Shown: positions 40,845-50,900, counted from the stretch's first letter. The stretch: 64,000 nt of DNA from JAJFKX01 sp965230265 (GCA_965230265.1 OZ245999.1:2108001-2172000); one strand, 5' to 3'. Numbers and translations: made by a program. The notes: generated by a model from the letters alone, not told the origin.

Positions 40845-43433
40845 CTAGTGACAAGAAAAACGCCACGAACCCAATGTTGGACCACTCAGTGACGGTCCGG
40901 TCAGGGGAATACGGTGATATCCACTCATATCGGCTTTATCCAGCCGTGCCATTGAGGCAGCCTGAGACGCAAATGCAATACTCCTAACGGTCGAAGAGCT
41001 TAAAGAAGCTATACCACCGTGAGGCCGCACGTAGGCTGCAGGTGTCACACCGGGATCATCAGGATCGTCATCCATAAAAATCAGCATATCCAGCGGCGAT
41101 TCTGCCAATAGCTGAAACCTGCAATTGCTAAGTTCGCGGTAGTCGCCTGCACGGATAGCGTTTAAAACACTTCTGGCACCGTTCAGCTTAACCCCCTGAA
41201 ACCAAACACCGTGGGCATCCATATAGCTGTCGCGTCCATTCGGAACACAGGTTCCGCTGTAGAACAATTCGGTGACGGACATAATCCGTGCGATTTCAAG
41301 CATGGTTTCCTTGCTTGCCTGCGTGCCTCGATCGCGGCCGTTGCTGATCGCCAAAATCGCCTCGTCCACATCGGCAAGGGTTAATAAATCGCGCTTGGTA
41401 AAATTCACGATTTCAGCCACATCGGTATACGGATACTTAAACCGTGCATCCTGTATTCTTTGAACCGCGATGGCCATAATTAACTCAGGGATGCCATCAT
41501 TGTGATTACCAGGCCAGCCAGCCAGGCGTGACACCATCATCTGAGCATCGGCCAGTGTTGGCGTACCGGCCAACAGCGGATCAGCAGCAAACTTGGTCAG
41601 AAAATCCTCAAAAAACATCTTTAACAGCAGGCGTGGGCGGCTGAAGGTATTGGAGGTATGTGCGAACAAGACATCCGGACGAAGTGCGGGAAAAGTATTG
41701 TTAATGACCCCATCGAATAAATTCCTTGCACGAAATGCCCGATAGGTATCCAGTTCGGGCCTGACGTATCTCGGCCAGCGTGCCCGAAATGGTGCCGGGT
41801 TGGACACCACTTCGTAAGCCTGAAAAATCGCCGACGCGTTGTTCAGAACAATATAGTTGTCGGTATCCAGATACTTCGCACGCTGCGAGCTTGCCCGTGT
41901 ATCAGGCAGTTGCCGAGCAAGCTCGACAAAGCCTGGGAACTGAAATGGAAGAGCATAGTTGGTGTTGTCAGCATTGGTGGCTGATTGAAGCTGGCTTCTG
42001 CCTTCCCCCGAGTGGTTCTCTGCTTTGCTCAACCAACTGCCATCTGCAGCTTCAAAGGCGCTGGCCTCATTAAAAAACGGGAGGTAGGCATTGTCCTGAT
42101 AATCCATGTACATACTGTCGTCATCCAGCAACCTTGCCAGAAAAGGCTGAATCAGGTCTTCAAGATAACTGGTTGAGTACGCCGGTCTCCTTGCCAGAAG
42201 CGCGACCTCACGCCTGACTAACGGCATTCCAGCTAACAATTCCGCAAAGCTGACGACCAATGTATTTGAAGGAGATTGTCCAGGCCGGATTTCCCAGCTG
42301 TTAAGCGTCACAGTCGGCGCAACGCCTCCAGCAGGTGCCGGGTTAATGGCTGTGGTAAATGGTCGGCTACTGAATGTCAGGGTCGACCCGGGAGTACCAA
42401 ACGGTGGGTTTATGTTTGCCGTTGAAGGATCGATATAGGTTTGCGGAATGGTCTCCATCTCAACAATAAAAGTGTCTGTTGTAACCATTGGATTGGCCGT
42501 CAGGGCCCGCATAAAACCATCCATTGCACCAATCAGCGGAAAGCCTTCAACCGACATTTCACCAACCAGGTTGTCCCCGTTTTCAAATTGATACACCGCA
42601 GCTCGAGTTGCCCAACGCCCGTTCAGCTCACCCGATTCGGTAATGGTCGGAAGGTGGGGAGAAGCATAATGAGCAGCAGTAAAACCCTCAACCAGATTCG
42701 GATGGATAAACGCCCCATTCGATGCACCGATTATTCCAGGGTCACGCAGCAAAGTACTGACTCTGTTAGCGTTATACAGCTCAGAATTGATTAATAGCGC
42801 TGTCAGCACTTGCTGGGCAGTGATGTTTTTCATCATTTCAAAAACACCGGCTGCCGCCAGCGGCTGGAAATCATTGTCATTATTCATGCTATAGGTAGAG
42901 TCCTGGTAAGTCTGACGTAACCCCAGGGCGCGCCGCTCAAGCAAATGACGATGGTAGGGATCCATGTTCTGGAAAACACTGGCTGATACCGCTTCCAGGC
43001 CCATCCAGGCATAAAAGATCCAGACGTTTTTCGGATCAAAGGTGGTACGCGGACCAAAATCCCCTTCGTTGGGGTCATACTCCAGATGAGGGGGAATCAG
43101 CAAAGAATATTTTGGGTCCGTACTCAACTGCAGGTTTTCAAAGTTTGCGTTGAGCTCATTGGCCCGACGGGTGTTTGAAAGCGCGAAATACAAAGCGGTG
43201 GAATCCGGGTGCAAAAGCGCGTTCAGCGCACCTACCGCACAAGTATAGTTAGCGAACTGATCAGTGGGCGATCGACCGCCAGCCGGTGATACTTCTGAAA
43301 TATGTGGGATACCACTTGAATCAAAGTCGACATTGATATCCGGTTGCGTCCCCGATGGCACTGGAATGACGGTTTGAGCCGCAACATTCATCCCGAATAA
43401 AAGCGTTAAAACCAATAAAAAAACAAGGCGCAT
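40845..43433 (-). CDS. Large secreted protein of unknown function
   Basis: 862 aa, signal peptide 'RLVFLLVLTLLFGMNVAAQ' (cleavage about residue 19), GGAG ribosome binding site. The mature protein is rich in 'N', 'A', 'F' and short helical segments; it has three Cys (CAVGALN, GTCVPNG, NCRFQLL, plus the final SCH) and reads as a mostly alpha/loop enzyme-like protein. I see no repeated domain and no zinc, serine-hydrolase or heme motif that I trust. No sorting signal at the C-terminus. Monocistronic. Unknown. Confidence 0.75.
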   Translation of the reverse strand: MRLVFLLVLTLLFGMNVAAQTVIPVPSGTQPDINVDFDSSGIPHISEVSPAGGRSPTDQFANYTCAVGALNALLHPDSTALYFALSNTRRANELNANFENLQLSTDPKYSLLIPPHLEYDPNEGDFGPRTTFDPKNVWIFYAWMGLEAVSASVFQNMDPYHRHLLERRALGLRQTYQDSTYSMNNDNDFQPLAAAGVFEMMKNITAQQVLTALLINSELYNANRVSTLLRDPGIIGASNGAFIHPNLVEGFTAAHYASPHLPTITESGELNGRWATRAAVYQFENGDNLVGEMSVEGFPLIGAMDGFMRALTANPMVTTDTFIVEMETIPQTYIDPSTANINPPFGTPGSTLTFSSRPFTTAINPAPAGGVAPTVTLNSWEIRPGQSPSNTLVVSFAELLAGMPLVRREVALLARRPAYSTSYLEDLIQPFLARLLDDDSMYMDYQDNAYLPFFNEASAFEAADGSWLSKAENHSGEGRSQLQSATNADNTNYALPFQFPGFVELARQLPDTRASSQRAKYLDTDNYIVLNNASAIFQAYEVVSNPAPFRARWPRYVRPELDTYRAFRARNLFDGVINNTFPALRPDVLFAHTSNTFSRPRLLLKMFFEDFLTKFAADPLLAGTPTLADAQMMVSRLAGWPGNHNDGIPELIMAIAVQRIQDARFKYPYTDVAEIVNFTKRDLLTLADVDEAILAISNGRDRGTQASKETMLEIARIMSVTELFYSGTCVPNGRDSYMDAHGVWFQGVKLNGARSVLNAIRAGDYRELSNCRFQLLAESPLDMLIFMDDDPDDPGVTPAAYVRPHGGIASLSSSTVRSIAFASQAASMARLDKADMSGYHRIPLTGPSLSGPTLGSWRFSCH

Positions 43434-43571
43434 AAGTTATCTCCAAAACCATCACCTGCAGGGTGCAGGCAACCTAGTCTACCAAGAGCCATTCGTGAGA
43501 CGCTTCTCGTTGCCCGCTTCTGTCAAACGGTTATCAATCAGCACAGTGTTTTACAAAAAACCCGGGCACAA

Positions 43572-43599
43572 AAAAGCCCGGCATACTGGCCGGGCTTTT
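43572..43599 (-). terminator. Intrinsic terminator of the PuuD-like gene
   Basis: AAAAGCCCGGC (43572-43582) pairs with GCCGGGCTTTT (43589-43599); read on the minus strand it is followed by a T-run. Sits 16 nt after the stop codon of the PuuD-N-like gene. Confidence 0.85.
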
Positions 43600-43614
43600 G
43601 AGTATGATTCTGCT

Positions 43615-44286
43615 TTACAGCAACTCAATCATTAAATACAAAACAATGGTCAGCAAAATGCCCATATGAATCACGCCCGACACACTGGTCATTGGGCCGG
43701 TTTTGCCTTTGATGCCATTAAAAGCCAATAAGGCAATCAGCCCAAACACCGCCGCCATCGCCACAGTGCTGACACTGCCCATGGCTTCCTGAATAGTCGG
43801 CAGATGCCGGGAAGAAGCCATAAAAAACAGCATAGGAATGGAAAACAGCGTATTGGTGCGCGATGCCAAACCTGCTTTGCCTAAGGCAGCGCCCGCATTG
43901 GGCAGTGCTTCACCACCAGCGGCCACCTGCTTGGCTGAGGCAATCACAATTTTCTGATTCGGCCAGATAATCAGCCATACATTCAAAAACATAATGGTAC
44001 CCAGTACCGCACCAGTCATAATGCCAAAGCCGGTCAAACTATAGAACCAGATCAAAGCCGCACCGGTCAGGAAGGTAAACATTGCCCCCCAGCGGAACCA
44101 CCACAAAGCCCGTGGCACCAGTTTTTGGATGGCGTCGGATTTGGCGGCGCCGTCGGCTTCTTTAAAATATTCGCCCTGGACAAAATTGAAGTAATACAAC
44201 AAACCAATCCAGGTCACCCCGGCCAGAATATGGCCCCAGCGCAGTAAAAACCCGATGGCGTAGTAGTTCAGTAGTGCAAGATCCAT
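43615..44286 (-). CDS. PuuD N-terminal-domain-like membrane protein
   Basis: 223 aa with five to six membrane segments. The pattern 'LLRWGHILAGVTWIGLLYYFNFVQGEYF', 'LVPRALWWFRWGAMFTFLTGAALIWFYSLTG' and 'NVWLIIWPNQKIVIASA' is that of the PuuD N-terminal domain (Pfam PF06181 as I recall), in which membrane histidines hold heme. Urate hydroxylase PuuD also carries a C-terminal cytochrome c domain; it is missing here and no purine catabolism genes are near, so the role is open. RBS GGAG. Confidence 0.85.
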   Translation of the reverse strand: MDLALLNYYAIGFLLRWGHILAGVTWIGLLYYFNFVQGEYFKEADGAAKSDAIQKLVPRALWWFRWGAMFTFLTGAALIWFYSLTGFGIMTGAVLGTIMFLNVWLIIWPNQKIVIASAKQVAAGGEALPNAGAALGKAGLASRTNTLFSIPMLFFMASSRHLPTIQEAMGSVSTVAMAAVFGLIALLAFNGIKGKTGPMTSVSGVIHMGILLTIVLYLMIELL

Positions 44287-44398
44287 GTTGAACTCCTTGG
44301 TTATTGGTATGCCCGGTAACTGTACCGAGGCTGGTTATACGCAGGTCACTCTTTGATGACCATTGCCGGCATTATACACCGCTCGGTTTTCGCCTATT

Positions 44399-44812
44399 TT
44401 AGATATCTACTTTTTTGCGCAGGGATTTGAGTTTGCCCTTGTGGGCTTTATTGTCCAACCGTTTGCGATGCGCGGCTTTGGATGGTTTGGTGGGTTTGCG
44501 TTTTTTCCGGGTGACTGTGGCGGCTTTGATCAGCTCGTGCAAGCGCTGTAGGGCGGCGTCCTTGTTGCGCTCCTGGGTTCGGTATTGCTGCGCTTTAATC
44601 ACCACCACCCCCTCGCTGCTGATGCGTTGATCGTTATACGCCAGCAGCCGTTGCTTATAAAAATCCGGCAGTGAAGAAGCCCGAATATCAAACCGCAGAT
44701 GCACCGCCGAAGCCACCTTGTTCACATTCTGCCCGCCCGCGCCCTGGGCACGGATAAAGTGGAATTCGATTTCCGATTCCGGGATGGAAACATTATTGGA
44801 TAGCTTTAGCAT
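44399..44812 (-). CDS. arfB: Alternative ribosome-rescue factor ArfB
   Basis: 137 aa from ATG 44812 (an in-frame TTG lies 6 nt upstream). GGQ motif at residues 26-28 (RAQGAGGQNVNKVASAVHLRFDIRASSLPDFYKQRLLA) and a basic C-terminal tail (KKRKPTKPSKAAHRKRLDNKAHKGKLKSLRKK) that enters the empty mRNA channel. Hydrolyses peptidyl-tRNA on stalled ribosomes without a stop codon. Follows E. coli YaeJ (140 aa) closely. No RBS is apparent. Confidence 0.95.
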   Translation of the reverse strand: MLKLSNNVSIPESEIEFHFIRAQGAGGQNVNKVASAVHLRFDIRASSLPDFYKQRLLAYNDQRISSEGVVVIKAQQYRTQERNKDAALQRLHELIKAATVTRKKRKPTKPSKAAHRKRLDNKAHKGKLKSLRKKVDI

Positions 44813-44863
44813 GACCAAACTATTCTACAATGCAGCTTTTAATAGGCCACAGCAGTCACCGGA

Positions 44864-45337
44864 TTGAAAAAAATAGCCCTCTTTGCCGATGTACAAAACA
44901 TCTACTACACCACCCGCCAGGCTTATGGGCGGCAGTTCAATTACCGCAAGCTGTGGGACAAGATCAGCAAAACCGGCAACATCGTCACCGCCTATGCCTA
45001 CGCCACTGCCCGCAATGATGATAAGCAACACAAGTTTCAGCAGGCACTGCGGCATATCGGCTTTGAAGTGAAACTGAAACCTTATATCCAGCGCAGCGAT
45101 GGTTCTGCCAAAGGCGATTGGGACGTGGGGATCACCATTGACGTGATGGCCACAGCGCCGACAGTGGATACCGTGGTGCTGCTTTCCGGTGATGGGGATT
45201 TTGATTTGCTATTGGAAAGAATTAAAACCGATTATCAGGTCAGTGCCGAGGTTTATGGTGTGCCGACGTTGACAGCGACCTCGTTGATTGAAGCGGCCAG
45301 TGTTTATCATGCGATTGATGGGGATTTGTTGTTGTGA
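44864..45337 (+). CDS. NYN-domain (LabA/DUF88-like) protein
   Basis: 157 aa, starting at TTG 44864. NYN (PIN-like) domain with acidic residues: 'IALFADVQNIYYTTRQAYG', 'KGDWDVGITIDVM' and 'VVLLSGDGDFDLLLERIKTDYQVSAEVYG'. Such proteins are likely Mg2+-dependent RNases. The four-Asp arrangement is intact. A divergent pair with arfB (both RNA/ribosome quality-control themes). Ends 6 nt before a REP doublet. Confidence 0.9.
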   Translation: MKKIALFADVQNIYYTTRQAYGRQFNYRKLWDKISKTGNIVTAYAYATARNDDKQHKFQQALRHIGFEVKLKPYIQRSDGSAKGDWDVGITIDVMATAPTVDTVVLLSGDGDFDLLLERIKTDYQVSAEVYGVPTLTATSLIEAASVYHAIDGDLLL

Positions 45338-45343
45338 TGTATT

Positions 45344-45420
45344 GTCGGTTTACGGCTACGCCTAAACCGACCTACGTGTTTAATGTGGGTCGGCTTAGAG
45401 TCACAGACTCGTAAGCCGAC
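45344..45420. repeat. REP doublet, RF type
   Basis: Reverse unit 45344-45375 (GTAG end at 45372-45375) and forward unit 45385-45420 (GTGG at 45385, a variant of GTAG). Lies between the NYN-domain gene and the convergent toxin gene. Confidence 0.85.
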
Positions 45421-45431
45421 AAAAACGCTGA

Positions 45432-45707
45432 TTAATACACATGATCATAGTGACCTATATCCACCAGAATAATGTCGTGCTCGTGTATAACCAGCTCCAG
45501 CACTATGCGATAACTCATATCGATAGACACCGAAGACAAGCCCTTTAACTGACCTTGCAAACCATGCAAGCGTAACGAAGAGTGGTACGGATTTAATTCC
45601 AGCAATTCCAGTGTTTTCTCGTATTGCTTGAGTATTTGGGGGTGTTTTTTTAAAAACTTTCTGGCGCGGCGAATATAGCTATCAGTGTAAATCAGCCGGT
45701 AGATCAT
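45432..45707 (-). CDS. RelE/ParE-superfamily toxin
   Basis: 91 aa. 'MIYRLIYTDSYIRRARKFLKKHPQILKQYEKTLELLELNPYHSSLRLHGLQGQLKGLSSVSIDMSYRIVLELVIHEHDIILVDIGHYDHVY' has the RelE fold: central R-L-H-G-L-Q basic loop and C-terminal 'DIGHYDHVY'. Probably a ribosome-dependent mRNA endonuclease. Starts 4 nt inside the end of the antitoxin gene. The His-Tyr tail is close to YoeB/Txe-type toxins. Confidence 0.9.
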   Translation of the reverse strand: MIYRLIYTDSYIRRARKFLKKHPQILKQYEKTLELLELNPYHSSLRLHGLQGQLKGLSSVSIDMSYRIVLELVIHEHDIILVDIGHYDHVY

Positions 45708-45961
45708 TCCTTACCCGTCACTCTTTGCATATGTTCAGCGACGGTTTCAGTGGTGTAACGACCTGCCGCATAATCGGCCTTGGCCTCAGCCACCGCCGTG
45801 GCCAACTCCAGCTCGCGCAAGTGGTTATATTGTTCAATGCCCATCACCACATAGCGCTGCTCACCACGCACAGAAATCACCACCTCATTATCGTGCTTTA
45901 AGCGATCTTCAACAGCAGAGATCCCACGGGTTTTTAGTTCGTTGGCGGTTAGAGTGTTCAT
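45704..45961 (-). CDS. Phd/YefM-family antitoxin
   Basis: 85 aa from ATG 45961 (an upstream TTG frame extension is ignored). N-terminal Phd/YefM DNA-binding domain ('TANELKTRGISAVEDRLKHDNEVVISVRGEQRYVVMGIEQYNHLRELE') followed by a disordered toxin-binding tail. Neutralises the downstream RelE-like toxin and represses the operon. Palindromes in the 45 bp upstream are probable operators. Confidence 0.92.
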   Translation of the reverse strand: MNTLTANELKTRGISAVEDRLKHDNEVVISVRGEQRYVVMGIEQYNHLRELELATAVAEAKADYAAGRYTTETVAEHMQRVTGKE

Positions 45962-45973
45962 GAACCTTAACAA

Positions 45974-46003
45974 TACTTTTAAAAGTACTTTGAATAGTAC
46001 TTT
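45974..46003 (-). promoter_or_regulatory. Nested palindromic operators of the toxin-antitoxin operon
   Basis: The perfect 14-bp palindrome TACTTTTAAAAGTA (45974-45987) overlaps a second inverted repeat AAAGTACT (45982-45989) / AGTACTTT (45996-46003). Both lie 13-42 nt upstream of the antitoxin start and fit Phd-dimer binding sites. Confidence 0.75.
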
Positions 46004-46038
46004 ATAGAATGTTATTAAGCAATCTTTTCTAGTGGATT

Positions 46039-46115
46039 GTCGGTTTACGGCTTCACCTAAACCGACCTACGTATTTGGTGTAGGTCGGCTTAGAATCACA
46101 GATTCGTAAGCCGAC
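46039..46115. repeat. REP doublet, RF type
   Basis: Reverse unit 46039-46070 and forward unit 46080-46115, the GTAG ends facing each other with a 9-nt gap. Nearly the same length and spacing as the doublet at 45344; the two bracket the toxin-antitoxin operon. Confidence 0.85.
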
Positions 46116-46129
46116 AAAACACTTGAATA

Positions 46130-46297
46130 TTACTTAACCCTAGCCACCTCACACGGCTGCAAATCCCGCACTTTCTGTTCAACCTGATAAGCAATCTGCT
46201 GAACCTGTTGTTCTGTTAAGCCAGCACCATCTTGTCTAAGGAAATAGCTGTCCAACTTTTTGCCTTGTAAAAATCCGACCCTATTTGATAAATACAC
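46130..46297 (-). pseudogene. Remnant or short ORF downstream of the Mrr gene
   Basis: Minus frame of 55 codons ending TAA at 46130-46132. The last 40 codons are protein-like ('LDSYFLRQDGAGLTEQQVQQIAYQVEQKVRDLQPC'), but only GTG at 46297 or TTG at 46255 could start it. It probably is the 3' remnant of a lost gene, or a small protein; I do not know the family. Confidence 0.35.
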
Positions 46298-46305
46298 CCA
46301 ATAGA

Positions 46306-47295
46306 TTATTCCGACGGCCAGTAAATACGGACCAGATTAATCAGTGAACGCCCATCAGCATCGAAGTTCTCATAATGGGTAATAACCAGATCGGCCAACA
46401 TATCAATATCTACTAAAGTCACTGGCACATTGGCCCGTTCGGCCTCATAACGGGCATCCTTGGTAAAACCGCCGGTACTTAGATAAATACCACGATCTCC
46501 CTGGCGAAGCGCCGCAATAAAACTACGAACCTGCTGTGAGCCGATGCTGCTTGTACGGTGTTTCACTTCAGCTTTGATACGTGGCTCGGTCAATCCCAAA
46601 CCGTCCGGTGACGCTTGCACATCCACATTACGATCTGAACCAACTGATGAAACCCTGGTGCGATATCCCATCGCCCGAAATACAGCCGCTAACAATTGCT
46701 CCATTTCTCTATCATCCAACTGTATAAGCTTATCCTTAATCAGTTCTTTGCTGCGGTTGACTGTATCTTCCTTTGATTGACCGTTTTCTTCCAGGTCTTC
46801 GATAGAGCTTGATATGATCGGTTCAGCAGATCCATCAAGTACTCGATTAAAATCCGCCACTACTGAATCGTTAAGACTAAACAAGGTCAGTGTCGAACCC
46901 AGAGAGTTACGGGTGCTTGTTCTGAGGTCATCTCTAGGTACTTCATCGCGCCAATCTACTTTGCGAATATTCGGGTAATCACCAACTTGTTCCAACCGGT
47001 ATTCATATTCACCACTGATAGCTCCAACCAAGTACCGGCGCGATTGCGGATCGTATGTCACTACCATATCGCCGACTTGCATTTGATTGCGAAACTTATC
47101 GGCCATGGCGATGGCATTGTTCAGTTTCCCACGCTTAAAGTGACCAAGTTTTTCATGATGAGCGATAGTAACCTTTTCCCGGGTATCCAGATCAGCCATC
47201 GAACCTAATTGATCCCAGCCAATGGCTATATACCCCTTGGCAAACTCATCATATAACCGGCCACCTTCCCCTGCTCTTACCATCCATGCATTCAT
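46306..47295 (-). CDS. Mrr-family restriction endonuclease
   Basis: 329 aa. N-terminal domain (residues 1-115, AWMVRAGEGGRLYDEFAKGYIAIGWDQLG...) looks like the EVE/PUA-like reader region found in modification-dependent restriction enzymes. C-terminal Mrr-type PD-(D/E)xK nuclease: 'MEQLLAAVFRAMGYRTRVSS', Asp225 in DRNVDVQAS, Glu243-x-Lys245 in IKAEVKHR. RBS GGAG. It lies beyond the GIY-YIG and type I genes on the same strand. Likely cleaves foreign methylated or modified DNA (type IV behaviour), inferred from domains. Confidence 0.9.
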   Translation of the reverse strand: MNAWMVRAGEGGRLYDEFAKGYIAIGWDQLGSMADLDTREKVTIAHHEKLGHFKRGKLNNAIAMADKFRNQMQVGDMVVTYDPQSRRYLVGAISGEYEYRLEQVGDYPNIRKVDWRDEVPRDDLRTSTRNSLGSTLTLFSLNDSVVADFNRVLDGSAEPIISSSIEDLEENGQSKEDTVNRSKELIKDKLIQLDDREMEQLLAAVFRAMGYRTRVSSVGSDRNVDVQASPDGLGLTEPRIKAEVKHRTSSIGSQQVRSFIAALRQGDRGIYLSTGGFTKDARYEAERANVPVTLVDIDMLADLVITHYENFDADGRSLINLVRIYWPSE

Positions 47296-47340
47296 GTTGT
47301 TTATCTCCTTTGCCCCTAAACCTTAAGCAGATTATTTAAA

Positions 47341-47862
47341 TTAAAGTTTGGCGCTATAATAAGATGGGTGTCTATTATTTTTCCATAATATTGGCAGCAA
47401 TTGTAAAACTCTTTTCAAGAAGCCATTCATTTCCGCCTTGTCAGATTCCGGCAGTCTTGCATTTGACGATTGCAAATTCCCTAGCACAGCTCTATCGGCA
47501 TCCTTAGCTCGCCGAATTAACTCTGCTTCCAGGTATCTAATATGACCCTTAGTCAAGTTTTCATCTTTGCTAACGAATGCGACCACACTGTTCCAGTCAT
47601 CTCTTGCACCACGCTGCTGAATCAAACGCTTGCCAATTTGTTCAGCTTCGCCAATGTATATCATCGGCTCATCAGATTTTTTATCAGTCCCCAACAATAG
47701 GTAAACACCACTTTGTTGAGATTCTTCCCGAGCACAAAAATCACTTAACTCATTTCGTTTGAACGCAAGAGCCTTTCCTGACCAATTGGAAAGTTCGGCT
47801 GTACGTAAACCAGTTGGATCCCCTTTGGTCAGAAATAATTTGATTGTTGCCGGTTCATTCAT
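47341..47862 (-). CDS. GIY-YIG nuclease family protein
   Basis: 173 aa from ATG 47862 (MNEPATIKLFLTKGDPTGLRTAELSNW); an in-frame TTG lies at 47883. The GIY-YIG core starts at 'SGVYLLLG' and continues 'PMIYIGEAEQIGKRLIQQ', with 'DDWNSVVAF' and 'YLEAELI' (catalytic Glu). The opening resembles a group of GIY-YIG proteins often found with type I restriction systems. Sits between the Mrr and hsdR genes. Role in defence is inferred from company and domain. Confidence 0.87.
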   Translation of the reverse strand: MNEPATIKLFLTKGDPTGLRTAELSNWSGKALAFKRNELSDFCAREESQQSGVYLLLGTDKKSDEPMIYIGEAEQIGKRLIQQRGARDDWNSVVAFVSKDENLTKGHIRYLEAELIRRAKDADRAVLGNLQSSNARLPESDKAEMNGFLKRVLQLLPILWKNNRHPSYYSAKL

Positions 47863-47977
47863 TAACTGCCAATACCTCTTCAATATTACAGAACACTTCC
47901 AGCGCCAACTCTAAATGTTTAACAATTTCAATAGCTAAGAACAGAAGGTGGTTATCTATATTAATATTAGATTATTG

Positions 47978-50900
47978 CTAGCCAATTACCCGCTGTAAGC
48001 TTTGCCGCATTGCAGACTTAAATGCTTCATCGTTCGCCAGCAATTTATATAACTCTAATTCATTTTGCCTGTTTTTAAGCATCACTTCTTCAAAAATCTT
48101 AGCAAATGCAATTTCCCGGTTTGTTGTATCGGGGTTGTTTTTGTATTTGTCTGAAAAATCCGGGTGTGCTTTGATGCTATTTGCAAGATGGATGATTTTC
48201 ACCCTTTGTTCTTCGGGCGTTGCGCTCCAGCCTTGAAACCAGCGTTCGTTAAACTGGCGGATAATTTCATCCAGCGGATCCTTATCGACTTCTGTACCGT
48301 GGGCACTACGTGGGTTTGGGTTTTGTGGATCCACTTCGGTTTCATCGTCACCCAAACCAATGGCATGATTGAGTTTTACGCGTTCTAAACCATATGTTGA
48401 AAGATCCACTGTTCCCAGTAATTCATCAATTTGATCGCTTTCGGGGTCAACCACGACCAACTTGGGTATTAAAAATTTCAAGAACCAGTAGAGCTTTTCC
48501 CAGTCTGCTATTTCAAACGGCATAATGGATGCCATTTGTCCATATATTTTTACAAACTGTTTCGCTTTAATTTTAAAATCGACTTTCTCATCGTTTTCTA
48601 ATGCTAACTCATCAACAAAGCGATTTGCCGCCACATCGATAATTGGGCTTAGGTCTTGCGCATCGGCGTTATTAAAATATAACTCAACAAAATGTTCTAC
48701 CTCTTGCCATTCATATACGCCGACTTCACCCATTGCGTGCTTTAGCTCATGCAATACATTGACATCGGTTGGCCCTGAAAGACTAGTCGCCGTATAGAAT
48801 GGATCAAAGGCGGTTTGTATGTCGTCTACAGTGTTGAAAAAATCCAGAATAAACAGATCTTCGGTTTTTTTACCCAGCCTGGGTGATGAGCGATTGAGGC
48901 GGGATAATGCCTGCACCGCCATCACGCCCTGTAGTTTTTTATCGACATACATTGCTGACAGTTTAGGCTGGTCAAAACCAGTCAGGTATTTATTTGCCAC
49001 CACTAAAAGGCGATATTTGTCTTCATTATGACCTTTAGGTGGTTTTTCGCCTTTGAAGTTTTTGTCAAAATAATCACGGGTATCATTCTCGGAAAATCCG
49101 TTCATATCCGCTTCGGTGTACTCAATACCATCTACTTCTTTTTTACCTGAGAAGGCAATCAAGGCATGAAATGGGTAACCCCTATCTACCAATATACGGT
49201 TAATCGCCTGGTAATAACGTATGGCTGATTCAATACTTTGGGTAATCACCATGCCTTTGGCTTTGCCACGCAGGCGCTTGCTGTTTACTATCTGGCCAAT
49301 AAAATGGTCTAGCATTATTTCAGCTTTGGTATTAATTGTCGCTGGGTTCCGCTCTACATAAGCACGCAGTTTCTTTTGCGCTTTTTTACTATCAAACAGC
49401 GGGTTGTCTTCGATAGATTTTTGAATTTCGTAATAGCTTTTATAGGTGGTGTAATTGGCCAGCACATCGAGAATAAAGCCTTCTTCAATGGCCTGTTTCA
49501 TGGAATACAAATGAAACGGTTTAAAGCCACCATCGACTTGCTGATTGCCAAACTTCTCTAAAGTTGTGTTCTTAGGAGTGGCAGTAAACGCAAGATATGA
49601 AGCGTTACATCGCATTTTACGAGAGCGCATTGCCTGAAGAATCTTGTCCTGCACATCGACTGAATCAATGTCCTCATCTTTACCCAAAGTTCGGTTCATA
49701 TTGTCGTGAGCAATACCACTTTGTGAACTGTGGGCCTCATCGATAATCACAGCAAAGCGCTTCTCACTTAAATCGATAATGTCATCGATAATAATTGGGA
49801 ACTTTTGGATGGTGGTAATAATGATCTTCTTGCCCTGCTCTAATGCCTCTTTTAATTCAGAGGATTTATAAACGGGTGCCACGATGTTTTTCACTTCCGA
49901 GAATTCTTTGATATTTTCTCGAAGCTGCTTGTCCAATAGGCGCCTATCGGTCACCACAATCACCGAATCGAACAAGGGCTGATCCATCCCCTTCGCGCCA
50001 GGTACGCCTGCCTTTTGCGGATAGGTTTCAATTAACTGATACGCCGCCCAGGTAATGGAGTTGGATTTACCAGAACCCGCCGAATGCTGGATTAAATAGG
50101 TTTGCCCTACCCCATGCTCACCCACATGGGCAACGAGTTTACGCACCACATCCAGTTGGTGATAACGAGGGAAGAACAAGGTGCGTTTGTTGAGCGGGTC
50201 TTTGCTGCTGCCATTCAGGCGCACAAAGTGTTGAATGAGATTGACGACACTCTCTTTGCTGAAAACCTCTTGCCACAAATAGGCCGACTTATGGCCCCCT
50301 TTTCCATCTTTCTGGGGATTGGGCGGGTTTCCAGCACCAAAGTTATGGCCTCTGTTAAACGGCAAAAAGAACGTGCCTTTACCAGCCAGCTTGGTGGTCA
50401 TATATACTTCATCAGTATCCACAGCCATGTGCACGAGACAACGACCGAACTGCAACAGGGTCTGACTGGTATCGCGATCATTACGGTATTGTTTCTGGCC
50501 GTGATAGCGAGCGGTTTGTCCTGTCCACGGGTTTTTCAATTCCAGCGTTGCGAATGGCAGGCCGTTGATAAACAGCACCATGTCGATTTCTTCCAGGGTA
50601 TTCGCCAGTGAATAGCGCACCTGCCGGGTGCTGGAGAAGATATTCTCGGCAAAGTTTTGTTTGACCTTTTCAGAACTGCTGGCCAGTGGTGCCGGATACA
50701 TTAAATGCAAATGGGCATCGTCGACATCCAGTCCTTTTTTCAACAAATGTAGCAGGCCGTATTTTTTGGCCATGCGATCAAAGCGCTCTAATACCTTGCG
50801 CTGCCAATCGGAACCGCTTTTTTGTAGTTTTTCTAACTCGTCCGCCTGCGTGTTTTGGAGAAACTGCCAGAAAAATTTTTCATCAATCGCGTATTGCGCA

